Shown here: positions 27,567 to 36,466 of the stretch, piece after piece
Layout: every line of letters begins with the position of its first letter
Position numbering within the stretch: position 1 is the first letter of the stretch
Source of the DNA: Candidatus Gastranaerophilales bacterium
Lineage (GTDB): Bacteria; Cyanobacteriota; Vampirovibrionia; Gastranaerophilales; Gastranaerophilaceae
NCBI GenBank assembly: GCA_944323595.1
Contig: CALUTF010000007.1
Location: forward strand, 1 to 64,000
Length of the DNA stretch: 64,000 bases
Reading direction: 5' to 3'
The notes under the pieces: model-generated
What the model was told of the DNA's origin: nothing
The model's database searches: none
Seen by the model: the letters and a program-made list of their open reading frames with translations, nothing else
Translations under genes and position numbers: made by a program

Positions 27567-28540
27567 TATGCTATACCTGCTTTCAATAAATCATGAATGT
27601 GTATTACGCCTATAGGTTTGTTGTTATCAATAACTGCGAGAGCTGTTATTGAATATTTTTCCATTAAGTGAAGTGCACTTGCGCCGTAATCGTCTGCCGA
27701 AATTACTTTTGGATTTATTGTCATTACATCTTTAACTTTCAAATTTTGAACGTTAGGATGTTTAATTAGTGTTCTTCTGATATCACCGTCAGTGAGTATA
27801 CCTGTTAAGTCGCCGTTGTAATTAACAAGCATTGCCATACCGAGTTTGTATTTTGAAATTATTTCAATAACATCGGTAAAGTCTTCGTTTTCATTCACCA
27901 CCGGCAATTTGTCGCCGGTAATCATTAAATCTTTTACGCGGAAAGTAAAGCCTTTCCCCAGAGCCCCTGACGGATGGAAAATAAGAAAATCTTCTTTTGT
28001 AAATCCCCGTTTTTCCAGAAGACAAACGGCTAGAGCATCTCCCATTGCAAGTGTTACGGTTGTACTTGCAGTCGGTGCTTTATTAAGCGGGCAGGCTTCT
28101 TTTTCAACTGAAATATCTATTACCACATCGCTGGCTTTTGCAAGTGTTGAATTGAGGTTTCCGGTCATTCCTATCATTTGGACTCCAAAGCGCTTGATTA
28201 ACGGCAGCAGGTTTAAAAGTTCCTGTGTTTCTCCGCTGTTTGAGATTGCTATTACTACATCATCCCTTGTGATAATTCCTGAATCTCCGTGAGTGCTTTC
28301 TGCCGGATGAAGAAAATATGACGGAGTTCCTGTTGATGTCAGAGTGGCTGCGATTTTTTTGCCTATAAGCCCTGATTTACCCATCCCTGTCACAATGACT
28401 CTTCCTTTACATTTGTAAAGGATTTCTACTGCTCTGTCAAAGTCTTCCCCTACGGTATCTACAAGTTTTAAAATTGAATTTGCTTCAATTTTTAAAACAT
28501 CTTTTGCCAGATCAATGATACTTTTTGTGTCCATAATCAT
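27566..28540 (-). CDS. kdsD: D-arabinose 5-phosphate isomerase
   Basis: A 324-residue KpsF/GutQ/KdsD-family enzyme. The N-terminal SIS domain includes 'GRVIVTGMGKSGLIGKKIAA', 'LHPAESTHGDSGII' and 'VVIAISNSGETQEL'; the C-terminal half holds two CBS domains ('DLMITGDKLPVV' and 'DVMTINPKVI'). It isomerises ribulose 5-phosphate to arabinose 5-phosphate, the KDO precursor. ATG at 28540 has GGGAG 7 bases upstream; a second ATG at 28534 is less well placed. It leads the kdsD-kdsC-queD-uppP operon. Confidence 0.95.
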   Translation of the reverse strand: MIMDTKSIIDLAKDVLKIEANSILKLVDTVGEDFDRAVEILYKCKGRVIVTGMGKSGLIGKKIAATLTSTGTPSYFLHPAESTHGDSGIITRDDVVIAISNSGETQELLNLLPLIKRFGVQMIGMTGNLNSTLAKASDVVIDISVEKEACPLNKAPTASTTVTLAMGDALAVCLLEKRGFTKEDFLIFHPSGALGKGFTFRVKDLMITGDKLPVVNENEDFTDVIEIISKYKLGMAMLVNYNGDLTGILTDGDIRRTLIKHPNVQNLKVKDVMTINPKVISADDYGASALHLMEKYSITALAVIDNNKPIGVIHIHDLLKAGIA

Positions 28541-28645
28541 ATATTAACTCCCGCTTTTCTTTTAATTATACAATAAATATCCTTTAAAAGTACGATATGT
28601 TTCAAAAAAATTAAATTTTTTACAGATTTTTTCGTTGCTTTTTGT

Positions 28646-28930
28646 ATGAATAAAAAGTCTTTGAAGTCAAATTATATAGAATTTAAAGTCGGCAGGTCCG
28701 GAGAAATTTCTTCAGGTAAGGTTAAAAAGTATTTGAAAGAGATTAACTCTCCCGATATAACGGTTGACCTTTCGTCTATGAACGTTATTGATGCGGCAAA
28801 AGTTATGGTACTGGCATCGGTGTATCATTCCGGAAAATATCCCGACGGCAAAATTAGGTGCAAACTTTCCGGCGATTGCGGATATGATTTTATTCATCCT
28901 TTTATTACGAAAAATTTAGAATTTGTATAA
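28646..28930 (+). CDS. Small hypothetical protein (94 residues), STAS-like pattern
   Basis: A 94-residue soluble protein. 'DITVDLSSMNVIDAAKVMVLAS' followed by 'GKIRCKLSGD' has the strand-helix-strand order of STAS (anti-sigma antagonist) domains, but the region is short and the phosphorylated Ser is not certain. I do not claim the family. No ribosome site is visible before the ATG. It is divergent from kdsD and ends 66 bases before the HExxH protein gene. Confidence 0.5.
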   Translation: MNKKSLKSNYIEFKVGRSGEISSGKVKKYLKEINSPDITVDLSSMNVIDAAKVMVLASVYHSGKYPDGKIRCKLSGDCGYDFIHPFITKNLEFV

Positions 28931-28935
28931 AACAC

Positions 28936-28964
28936 TTGAATCTTTTAAAAATATGTGCTACAAT
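28936..28964 (+). promoter_or_regulatory. Sigma-70-type promoter
   Basis: TTGAAT (28936-28941), a 17-base spacer, then TACAAT (28959-28964), 32 bases before the HExxH gene start. It explains that gene's separate expression. Confidence 0.75.
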
Positions 28965-28996
28965 TATAGTAGGTAAAAGAGTAAGGAGTGTAAATT

Positions 28997-29416
28997 ATGG
29001 TAAGCGGTGTTAGTGCAATAAGTTTTGCTTCCAATCCTGTTATGAGAGCACAGGCTGTTCAAAGTTACCAAGAGCAGCGTAATGAAGCACGGCAGGCGCT
29101 GATTGATAAGAATTACCATGATATTTTTATGCATGAGAGTGCACATAAAGCTGCCGGCGGACCTTTAGCCGGAGCTATTGTTATAGAAACCAATGAAGAC
29201 GGGATTCCTGTAGGCGGACATGTTGCAATTATGATGCCTGTTTTAAATCCTGAAAACCCTCAAAAAACTATTGATGATGCAAATACTGTTGTCAGAGCCG
29301 CAATGGCACCGGCAGATCCGTCAGGTCAGGATTTCAGGGTAGCAGCTCAGGCAAGAAATATACGTGCCGAGGCCGAGGGAATTAAACAAAAAAAGAAGTT
29401 GAATTATCTCGCTTAA
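28997..29416 (+). CDS. SprA-related putative metalloprotease-domain protein
   Basis: A 139-residue protein with 'IFMHESAHKAAGGPLAGA', that is H-E-S-A-H, the HExxH zinc motif, followed by 'GIPVGGHVAIMM'. This matches the SprA-related putative metalloprotease catalytic family, where 'HE.AH.AAGG' and a downstream Gly-Gly block are conserved. The C-terminal 'MAPADPSGQDFRVAAQARNI' is also typical. The N-terminus 'SGVSAISFASNPV' fits the short tag seen on other proteins here. A GGAG ribosome site and a clear promoter precede it. Proteolytic activity is not established for the family. Confidence 0.75.
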   Translation: MVSGVSAISFASNPVMRAQAVQSYQEQRNEARQALIDKNYHDIFMHESAHKAAGGPLAGAIVIETNEDGIPVGGHVAIMMPVLNPENPQKTIDDANTVVRAAMAPADPSGQDFRVAAQARNIRAEAEGIKQKKKLNYLA

Positions 29417-29428
29417 ATTTATTTTGAA

Positions 29429-30331
29429 TTATTTTGAGCTGATGGCTTTTCCGAAAAGCAGTCTGAATCCTGAAAAGTTTTTTTGCATGGTGTTGGAAAG
29501 TCCATAGGTGATTTTTCTGACATCGCAGGTTATACCGCTGACATTCTGTACGGAGGTATTTATTCCGTTCATTGTACTGTTGAGGGATTGCGTGGAGTCA
29601 TTAATATTTTTTGTTATATTTTCAAGATTTCTGGTGGTCCGTTCAAGATGATTGCTTGTTAGGCTCAGGCGGTTCGATATATTTTTAAGCTGTTTTTCTG
29701 TCATTGCATCGTCTACTTTGTAAGTAAGGCGGTTGATATTTTTAGACATTTGAGCAAGGTTAGAGGTTGTTGTTTCCAGATTTTTCTGATTTTGGGCTAC
29801 TGTTTCCTGAAGAATTTCGAAAAGTCCGGTGAGCGCATCACTGGTTTCTTTTACACTGTCCAGAACATCTGAGAGTTTATCTCCGACTTCATCAAGAGCA
29901 CCGGAATCTGCCTGCTGCTGCAGAATATCTTTAAAATCAATTGATGTTTTGCCCTCAATTATATCTCCGCTGCGCAGTTTTCTTATTGCTGGGCTTGTCG
30001 GATATTCAATTTCTATGTAGTCAAATTCTTTGTCACGTTTTTTGACTCTGGCGACTATATTCGCAGGCAAAACAAGATCAGCAGGATACAGGACTAATTT
30101 TATTCTTGTTGCGGTATAGTTTTTATTGGGTTTAATACTGACTGATTTACCGACTTTAAATCCTTTATAGTAGACAGGCATGTTTCGTGAAAACGGTGCC
30201 AGTTCCGTGAATTCCGCCGTGATACGCTTGTGGGTCATATTATTTAATCCCCACAGAGTCAGTGCGAAAATAAATAATATTGAGATATGGATTTTATAAT
30301 TTACAAAAAAGTTTATAAATTTCTTTAGCAT
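29429..30331 (-). CDS. MlaD/MCE-family lipid-transport protein
   Basis: About 300 residues: an N-terminal membrane anchor ('HISILFIFALTLWGL'), an MCE domain (about 40-130; 'FSRNMPVYYKGFKVGKSVSI'), and a long coiled-coil tail with heptads ('LAQMSKNINRLTYKVDDAM'). MCE proteins bind phospholipids on the periplasmic side of an ABC system that maintains outer-membrane asymmetry; the permease and ATPase are not adjacent. The start at 30331 is preferred over an in-frame ATG at 30424: the extra 31 residues are not family-like, and TATACT (30341-30346) lies 9 bases before the chosen ATG, so the mRNA is near-leaderless. Confidence 0.82.
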   Translation of the reverse strand: MLKKFINFFVNYKIHISILFIFALTLWGLNNMTHKRITAEFTELAPFSRNMPVYYKGFKVGKSVSIKPNKNYTATRIKLVLYPADLVLPANIVARVKKRDKEFDYIEIEYPTSPAIRKLRSGDIIEGKTSIDFKDILQQQADSGALDEVGDKLSDVLDSVKETSDALTGLFEILQETVAQNQKNLETTTSNLAQMSKNINRLTYKVDDAMTEKQLKNISNRLSLTSNHLERTTRNLENITKNINDSTQSLNSTMNGINTSVQNVSGITCDVRKITYGLSNTMQKNFSGFRLLFGKAISSK

Positions 30332-30486
30332 AGCAATGATAGTATAATCAGCTTTAAAATATGAATAAATTACCTGATAGAGGTATTTGAGGGGATTATG
30401 AATAATATTATTTGAGGGCTGCATTTTTTAATGCTTTACACACTACAGTCCCCAAATAATATTTTTTAGAATTATAGAGTTCTTCG

Positions 30487-31461
30487 TCAGTTGTGCAATA
30501 CTTTTTTCAACGTTTTGCAGGTAAGGTAAAAAGCTGCTTTAACCGGCGGAGTTTGTGATAATCCGTTCAGCATCATGCAATCATGAATTGTTCCGTTTAT
30601 TCTGACATTCATAACGCTTACTCCGGCTTCTGTTAATTTTCTTCCGTATTCTTCTCCCTCATCACGCAGTACGTCGTTTTCGTTTGTAATAATCAAAGCG
30701 GGAGGTAGTCCTCTTAAATCATCAATTTCTGCATAAACAGGCGAGACGTAGATATCCTCTTCCTGTTTTTTATCATTCAGATAGGCTTTCCAAAAATATT
30801 CCATTGATTTTTTTGTTAACCATGGTCCGTTTTCAAATTCTTTGTATGAATCGGATTTCATCTTTGCATCTGTTACAGGATACAAAAGTAACTGGAATTT
30901 TATATCCGGTCCGTTTTCATTTTTGGATTTTAATGTAATTGCTGCTGCCATATTCCCGCCTGCGCTGTCACCTGCGATTGCAATTTGAGAGTTATCAATA
31001 TTGAATTCGGTTGGATTGTTATATATATATTTAAGAACTGAATAAATCTGGTTTATTGCTTCAGGGTATACTGCTTCCGGAGAGTGGGTATATTCCGGAA
31101 AAATTACGGCGGATTTAGTATGCCGTGCCAGTCTTTTAATAAGATTAAGATGTGTGTACCTGTCACCCATAACCCAGCCCCCTCCGTGGATATATATTAT
31201 GACAGGAAGTTCTTCATTTTCATATCCTGCGGGTCTAACTATCCTGAGCGGAATTGTTTCTGAATTTGCTGTTGATATTTCAGTGTCTTCAACAACAGCC
31301 TCCTGCTCGTAGTCGTATATGTGCTGAATTTCTCTAAGAAAATTTCTTGCTTCGTCTGCTGTCATTTCAGGTATAGAGGGGGTGTCAAGAGCACTTACTT
31401 CTTCAAGAAATTTTTTTGTTGTCAAATCTATGTCCGGATTTTTTGAATTCGGGGTTCTCAT
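30487..31461 (-). CDS. Alpha/beta hydrolase, HSL-type esterase/lipase
   Basis: A 324-residue hormone-sensitive-lipase-like esterase. The oxyanion block 'VIIYIHGGGWVMGDR', nucleophile elbow 'IAGDSAGGNMAAA', acid 'NENDVLRDEGEEYG' and base 'INGTIHDCMML' give a complete Ser-Asp-His triad. No signal peptide, so it is cytoplasmic and probably acts on short acyl esters. It is a single gene, divergent from the Cys-motif protein at 31561. Confidence 0.88.
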   Translation of the reverse strand: MRTPNSKNPDIDLTTKKFLEEVSALDTPSIPEMTADEARNFLREIQHIYDYEQEAVVEDTEISTANSETIPLRIVRPAGYENEELPVIIYIHGGGWVMGDRYTHLNLIKRLARHTKSAVIFPEYTHSPEAVYPEAINQIYSVLKYIYNNPTEFNIDNSQIAIAGDSAGGNMAAAITLKSKNENGPDIKFQLLLYPVTDAKMKSDSYKEFENGPWLTKKSMEYFWKAYLNDKKQEEDIYVSPVYAEIDDLRGLPPALIITNENDVLRDEGEEYGRKLTEAGVSVMNVRINGTIHDCMMLNGLSQTPPVKAAFYLTCKTLKKVLHN

Positions 31462-31546
31462 TTTTGTTTCTCCTTATTTGTATTTCAGTCATAGAATATT
31501 CAGAATATGGAAAACATTCATTAGTAAAAGTAAGGAGTTTTTCGGG

Positions 31547-31552
31547 TATAAT
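31547..31552 (+). promoter_or_regulatory. -10 element of a probable leaderless gene
   Basis: TATAAT lies 8 bases before the ATG at 31561, placing the expected transcript start at or next to the first codon. No good -35 is seen at 16-18 bases spacing. Confidence 0.55.
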
Positions 31553-31560
31553 ATAAACAT

Positions 31561-32013
31561 ATGGAAAATGAATATTCAAAAAGAGCAAGAGATTTGTTCA
31601 GAAATGGATATAATTGCGCACAGTCTGTATTTTGTTCATTTTGTGAAGAAACAGGCATGGATTTTGACACTGCACTAAAGCTGTCATCTTCTTTCGGCGG
31701 CGGTATGGGGCGCCTGCGTGAAGTTTGCGGTGCGGTTAGCGCAATGTTTATGATAGCAGGATTGAAGTTCGGTTATATTGAACCAAACAATGATGATATA
31801 AAAGGTGCGCATTATGCCCGTATTCAAAAATTGGCTGATGAATTCAAAAAGAAACACCATACGATTATATGCCGTGAACTTTTAGGACTTCCTGACGGTG
31901 CTGATTCTCCGGTTCCATCAAAAAGAACTCAAGAATATTATGCAAACAGACCATGTGAACAGTTTATTGCTGCTGCTGCGGAAATTATTGCAAAAGAATT
32001 AAAGCTGATTTGA
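31561..32013 (+). CDS. C_GCAxxG_C_C family redox-type protein
   Basis: A 150-residue protein of the C_GCAxxG_C_C family: 'GYNCAQSVFCSF', then 'SFGGGMGRLREVCGAVSAMF' (the GG..C.GA...G core), 'IICRELLG' and 'PCEQFI' supply the conserved cysteines. Members occur with redox or metal-handling genes and are presumed to bind a metal or flavin; the activity is unknown. No Shine-Dalgarno; a TATAAT 8 bases before the ATG suggests a leaderless mRNA. Divergent from the esterase. Confidence 0.82.
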   Translation: MENEYSKRARDLFRNGYNCAQSVFCSFCEETGMDFDTALKLSSSFGGGMGRLREVCGAVSAMFMIAGLKFGYIEPNNDDIKGAHYARIQKLADEFKKKHHTIICRELLGLPDGADSPVPSKRTQEYYANRPCEQFIAAAAEIIAKELKLI

Positions 32014-32029
32014 TATTTGAACGCAATTC

Positions 32030-32100
32030 AAGGTTTTTAAAAGCCGTCAAAATGTGATATTTAAGTCTGAGGAGATAATGTTGATGCAAACATTATGTTT
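32030..32100. repeat. 71-bp direct repeat, copy A
   Basis: About 63 of 71 positions match copy B (32179-32249), and the last 45 bases differ by one. It ends in the hairpin core CAAACATTATGTTT. The 228-bp gap 32014-32241 holds only these copies and no coding sequence I can support. Confidence 0.85.
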
Positions 32101-32178
32101 ACATTTTCACGCTGATGCGTCGGAAATTATTGTTAAGCTCTTACGGTTTATACAGAAGCCGTTATTTTGAAAAAAATT

Positions 32179-32249
32179 AAGGTTTTAAAACATCATCAAA
32201 AGGCGATATTTAAGTCTGAGGAGATAATATTGATGCAAACATTATGTTT
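32179..32249. repeat. 71-bp direct repeat, copy B, over the AAA+ gene's stop
   Basis: Second copy, start-to-start distance 149 bp from copy A. Its end overlaps the stop codon of the AAA+ gene and a perfect inverted repeat GCAAACA/TGTTTGC (32235-32251) whose three-base loop is the stop codon itself. Confidence 0.85.
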
Positions 32250-33852
32250 GCCTGAAGCCTTTGATAATTATTCTTCCGTTTGATTTAACTTTTTCTTTTT
32301 CACGAACTTCTTTTAAAGCTTCCTGGAGGTCTTCCTGTGTAATTTCTACAGATTTCATGTCTTCTGCTTTGAATGTTCTGTTTCTCATTTTATCAAATAT
32401 ACCTGAGCGTCTGCGCGCTATTCTCTGTGCACGCTCTACTGTGCCGGCTATTGTAGCGAAGTTGACTTTCAGTCCGTAAAGTTTTTCCGCTAATTCATCT
32501 AAATTTAAGTCTGGTGCGGTCTTTTTGTCGCGGAGATAAAGTTCAAGTGTTTCCTTGCAGTCTTCTTTATCCGGCAAATCTATCGGAATAATTATACCGA
32601 AACGTCCGTCTCTTGTTATCGCAGGATCAAGGGATTCCAGTTTGTTTGTTGCCATTAGTACAAATACATTGTCGTCACTTTTTTCTAAATTACTCATTAA
32701 AGTCAAAATTTGGTTTACAGTTTTGTTATCGTAACGTGCGTTGCTTGAATCGTCACGATTTTGTGCGACGGATTCGCCCTCATCAATGAAAATGATGCTC
32801 GGTGCTTCCTGTGCTGCTTTTTTAAATAACTCTCGCCATTTTGCCTCTGTTTCTCCGACCGCTGACGTGGTAAGCGAGGTTCCGTCTATATTAAAAAATT
32901 TTATTTCAGTACCTGTTATGTTTGAAATTTCATTTGCAAGTGCTCTTGCAAGATGGGTTTTTCCTGTCCCGGGCGGACCTGCAAGTATTACACCTTTATT
33001 CATCGTGTGTCCGAGATCTTCTTTATACACCAGCGGAAATACGATATCTTCTTCCAATTGGGTTATGGCTTTTTTGTGTCCTGCAACATCAGAAAAATTC
33101 GGGTGCAGTTCTCCTTTTACAATAAATTTGTCCGGTGTTGTTACCCGTGTATTAATTATTGAGCCACTGTTGTCATTTTCTTCAGTTCTGTAATTTTGCT
33201 CAAGAAATTTGGAGACGCTTATCTCATTGATATATTTTTTACCGTCTATCGGATAAAATTCAGGATCAAGTCTTACAAAATCTACGTTTTGATTGAAAAT
33301 TATTCTGTCCCTGTCGTTTAACAGATAGGAATCGTGTATAGTAAGAGGTTTTGTTTGTAATTCATCTTCTTCGTCATAAATTTCACAATCATCGCCGGCA
33401 ACTATGGCGTAAGGAAAATCTTCGGAATCTTCATCATTCAGCCCTATAAAAACTGGTGTTTCAAAACGGCTGTCAATTATTAATTTTATCTTATCAGGTG
33501 CCGGCGTAAAAAGATTATCTTCAAAGACATCCATGAGATATTTAGCTGTTTTATCCAGCTGTAAATTAGATATAACTACAAGCTCTTTTGCTCTAAGATT
33601 ATTCAATGAAAAATTTACAGCTTTCCCCAGTTTTAATGTATCATTTTCAGAATCAGTTGTGGTAATATAATCATTTACATTCGCTTCCGGCGGAATGTAT
33701 GCTGTAAAATAAACTGCCGGCGGAAAGTTCATTTTTTTATCTGAATTCGTGCTGGTTACATTCGGTTTTTCTATAGTTGTATTATTGTTATTAGTATAAT
33801 TTCGGCTTTTTAATGTATGAACAGGGGAACTGTAAATGTTTGATATTTTCAT
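32242..33852 (-). CDS. AAA+ ATPase with unknown N-terminal domain
   Basis: A 536-residue protein. The C-terminal half (about 255-500) is a classical AAA domain close to FtsH/Cdc48: 'FSDVAGHKKAITQLEEDI', Walker A 'GPPGTGKTHLARAL', Walker B 'SIIFIDEGESVA', sensor 1 'VLMATNKLESLDPA' and arginine finger 'RDGRFG'. The first 250 residues match nothing I know and hold 'FPPAVYFTAYIPP', similar to the short tags on other unknowns. No membrane anchor or protease motif, so it is not FtsH; it is probably a remodelling ATPase with a dedicated substrate. GGAG precedes the ATG. The stop lies inside a hairpin and repeat. Confidence 0.85.
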   Translation of the reverse strand: MKISNIYSSPVHTLKSRNYTNNNNTTIEKPNVTSTNSDKKMNFPPAVYFTAYIPPEANVNDYITTTDSENDTLKLGKAVNFSLNNLRAKELVVISNLQLDKTAKYLMDVFEDNLFTPAPDKIKLIIDSRFETPVFIGLNDEDSEDFPYAIVAGDDCEIYDEEDELQTKPLTIHDSYLLNDRDRIIFNQNVDFVRLDPEFYPIDGKKYINEISVSKFLEQNYRTEENDNSGSIINTRVTTPDKFIVKGELHPNFSDVAGHKKAITQLEEDIVFPLVYKEDLGHTMNKGVILAGPPGTGKTHLARALANEISNITGTEIKFFNIDGTSLTTSAVGETEAKWRELFKKAAQEAPSIIFIDEGESVAQNRDDSSNARYDNKTVNQILTLMSNLEKSDDNVFVLMATNKLESLDPAITRDGRFGIIIPIDLPDKEDCKETLELYLRDKKTAPDLNLDELAEKLYGLKVNFATIAGTVERAQRIARRRSGIFDKMRNRTFKAEDMKSVEITQEDLQEALKEVREKEKVKSNGRIIIKGFRQT

Positions 33853-33982
33853 TGGAACTCCATTTTTTTATATTTATATAAATAAAGCGTTCCAGAAAAT
33901 TTTTTGCTAGTAATAAATAATTTTGTAACAATGATTTTACAAAATTTATTCAGGTTCCAAAAGTTTAGATATATTATATAAA

Positions 33983-35224
33983 TTATATAAGGAATTGCGT
34001 TCCTAAAAGTATTCTGTGTGAATCTTCCGCGTTGTCATTCTGGCAGAATACATAGTTTAGTATAACTCTCATCCCCTGACCTTTGATAAAATAGTTCAGC
34101 CCTGCTGTGTATTCGCGCCGGTTATTGTGGTCAACCGTTGTATCCGGATCAAATTGATCATATCTTGCAAGTATTTGAACTTTAGGGGTTATTTTGTAGG
34201 CTACTGTTGTATAGAAACCGCTTGCTTTTTTTGTGCTTACTCCTGCAGCCCCGTTGTAACCGTCGGCGTGTGCCCATTCAAAGCTTGTTGCAAATCTTTT
34301 GTACTCATATCTGACGTAGGCGCCTGATACAAAGTAATCAGTGTAGCGTTTTCCTGCGGAGATGCCGCCGCCTGTTATGAGTTTACCGTATTTCCCGTCG
34401 GTTTTACCGAGCGGTTTTAAATTGACCCAGCCGTCAAATTCCAGCCCCGGAAAAAGGTCTTGAAAATAAGTGTCAGAACTGTAGCCTCCAAAATCATAAT
34501 CAACAAGACTGTAATTTCCCTGAACTCGTATACCTGCTTTTCTGACATTTGCAAATGTTCTTGATATCTGTGAACGATTTATAAAAGGCAGAGTGTAAGG
34601 GCTTTGTGCACCTTCATAACCGACTCCCGGTCGGGAATTACCGACTAAAATTCTGTGGTGCGGTATTCTGTTTGTTGCAATGTAGGCATCCTGCAGCAAC
34701 TGTGACATAAAACCTCTGTTATGCTGGGGAGTCGGGTCTAACATTATTCTGAAATCTTCTTTTTTGCCCCTGAATTGCCCGTCAATGTTAATGTTTATAA
34801 GTCCGACTCCGTATGTTGTATCAGTGTCGGAGTTTTCAGGCATATCAACTGTTCCGTGGCTTTGTACGGCTGCCCATACGTGTAAGTTATCCAGAGGTCC
34901 TTCGTCAAATTTGACAGTTGTAATTTTTGCCAGCAACGGGTTAATTACATTAGTGTCATTGTATTCGGTTTCATATATCTCTTGAATTTTTTCAGCAAGA
35001 GTCTTATCTGATTCGTCTGTTGATATATGAAGTTTTTTTGTTCCGTCAGCTTCTCTGTAATGGTGAGTAAAGTGTAATCTCGGGTGTTCCAGCTGGATTT
35101 CTTCCAAAACTTCACCTGTTTGTTGCTGCGTTTCTTCGACAGATACTTCTTCCACTGCGTAGGCAGCGGAAGATAGTACTGTAAACATCACCAATAATTC
35201 AAATATTTCTAGTAATTTTTTCAT
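33983..35224 (-). CDS. Outer-membrane porin, OprO/OprP-like
   Basis: A 413-residue exported protein: signal peptide ending 'SSAAYA', a Glu/Gln-rich periplasmic stretch, then a 16-18-strand barrel with alternating aromatic strands, e.g. 'GRKVGYEGAQSP'-like loop at 'PGVGYEGAQSPYTLPFINR', 'YFVSGAYVRYEYKRFATSFEW', 'PKVQILARYDQFDPDTT' and the closing strand 'HRILLGTQFLI'. This is the phosphate-selective porin O/P type architecture; anion selectivity is not shown. It lies 47 bases after focA on the same strand and may be co-transcribed. Confidence 0.75.
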   Translation of the reverse strand: MKKLLEIFELLVMFTVLSSAAYAVEEVSVEETQQQTGEVLEEIQLEHPRLHFTHHYREADGTKKLHISTDESDKTLAEKIQEIYETEYNDTNVINPLLAKITTVKFDEGPLDNLHVWAAVQSHGTVDMPENSDTDTTYGVGLININIDGQFRGKKEDFRIMLDPTPQHNRGFMSQLLQDAYIATNRIPHHRILVGNSRPGVGYEGAQSPYTLPFINRSQISRTFANVRKAGIRVQGNYSLVDYDFGGYSSDTYFQDLFPGLEFDGWVNLKPLGKTDGKYGKLITGGGISAGKRYTDYFVSGAYVRYEYKRFATSFEWAHADGYNGAAGVSTKKASGFYTTVAYKITPKVQILARYDQFDPDTTVDHNNRREYTAGLNYFIKGQGMRVILNYVFCQNDNAEDSHRILLGTQFLI

Positions 35225-35271
35225 AGGGGTATCTTTCGATTTTTCTAATTATTTTTCTCTCTCTTTACCCC

Positions 35272-36144
35272 TTATGCATTTTTGTGGTCATCTCTTAAGT
35301 ATGCTGTCCAGAATAAGAGAACAACAAACACAAACGCACCTACTATGTTTCCTAAAGTTACAGGTAGAAGGTTGCTTAATAAGAATGATTTAATTGTTAA
35401 AGTTGAAAGCTGATCAGGTGTTAATCCTGAAGCTGCGACAACTGCCGGAATGTTTTTCAGGAACAAACCGTTTGAAATAAAGTACATATTAGCGATACTG
35501 TGTTCGTAACCTGATGCAACGAATGTCATAATCGGGAAGAATATTGCAAATATTTTACCGATAACGTGTCTTGAAGATGATGCCATCCAGATTGCAAGGC
35601 ATACTAACCAGTTACAAAGTATACCTCTTGTGAAAGCTTCCACTACTGTCAAATTAACTTTTGCGTAAGCAGTAGTCAATCCCATTGCGCCGAGTGCATC
35701 GTGTGCGTTGTGAGAACATCCGGAATAGTAAATTAATGCGGCTAAAATTATTGACCCGACAAAGTTTCCGCAGTATACAATTGACCAGTTGCGTAAAAGT
35801 TTCCAGATGCTTGTTTTCTTTTCAATAACGGAAAATGTCATCATAACATTACCTGTGAAAAGTTCTGCACCTGTCAAAACTACCATCATCAAACCTGTAG
35901 CAAATGTCATTGCTCCGATGAGTTTTGCAAGTCCCCAGCTGAGGTTTTCTGCTGTTCCTGTCATTACTGTCAGAGAAACTTGCGCACCGAATGCAATCAA
36001 AGCACCTGCTGCAATTGCCAGTACAAATGTTTTACTTTTTCTGTAGTTAGCTTTTGACGGCATAACTGATTCACTGATTTCATGTGCCACGTCAATAGGG
36101 TTAATGCAATCTTTTGTGTCTAATTTTTGGGTTTCCGTAATCAT
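35272..36144 (-). CDS. focA: Formate/nitrite-family channel (FocA-like)
   Basis: A 290-residue FNT-family channel with six spans. The pore signatures are seen: 'GALIAFGAQVSLTV', 'AELFTGNVMMT' and 'GILCNWLVCLAIWMA' and 'GYEHSIANMYFIS' with the conserved His. It probably moves formate across the inner membrane. ATG at 36144 has GAGAGGAAG just upstream; a TTG six codons earlier is not used. It is divergent from the Ehr-type membrane complex across a 322-bp region full of inverted repeats, which suggests shared control. Confidence 0.9.
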   Translation of the reverse strand: MITETQKLDTKDCINPIDVAHEISESVMPSKANYRKSKTFVLAIAAGALIAFGAQVSLTVMTGTAENLSWGLAKLIGAMTFATGLMMVVLTGAELFTGNVMMTFSVIEKKTSIWKLLRNWSIVYCGNFVGSIILAALIYYSGCSHNAHDALGAMGLTTAYAKVNLTVVEAFTRGILCNWLVCLAIWMASSSRHVIGKIFAIFFPIMTFVASGYEHSIANMYFISNGLFLKNIPAVVAASGLTPDQLSTLTIKSFLLSNLLPVTLGNIVGAFVFVVLLFWTAYLRDDHKNA

Positions 36145-36466
36145 ATCTTCCTCTCTTTTCAAATCAAACCTAAAAACTTCAATTACTCACTCTGTAATTG
36201 AAAAATTGTCGGCTATTGTGTCGGCTAAATTCTTAAATTGTAAAATAACAATGACGAAACTTTTCGTCTGCCGTTGAAAATTTTATATCGAAAATTTTTA
36301 AATTCAAGTAGCTTTTTAAATTTGTTTTTCATAACAGTGTATTATCGTCGGAAAGTTTTGGAAACAGGGAGTTTTGCATTAGCTGAAAACTTTGCGCTTG
36401 ACTTTTTATTTTGTTAGATTTAAAACGTTGTTTGTGATTTTTACATTATTGGAAATATAGAGAGTC
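36145..36466. promoter_or_regulatory. Divergent control region between focA and the Ehr operon
   Basis: No coding sequence. It holds a perfect 9-bp inverted repeat TTCAATTAC-N7-GTAATTGAA (36178-36202), a direct repeat GTCGGCTA (36208-36215 and 36220-36227), a 7-bp inverted repeat GACGAAA-CT-TTTCGTC (36253-36268) and a possible promoter toward the Ehr genes, TTGACT (36398-36403) with 17 bases to TAAAAC. Confidence 0.6.

Noticed and set aside
36145-36162. TTG start six codons upstream for FocA
   Set aside because: The extra codons are the ribosome site GAGAGGAAG for the ATG at 36144.
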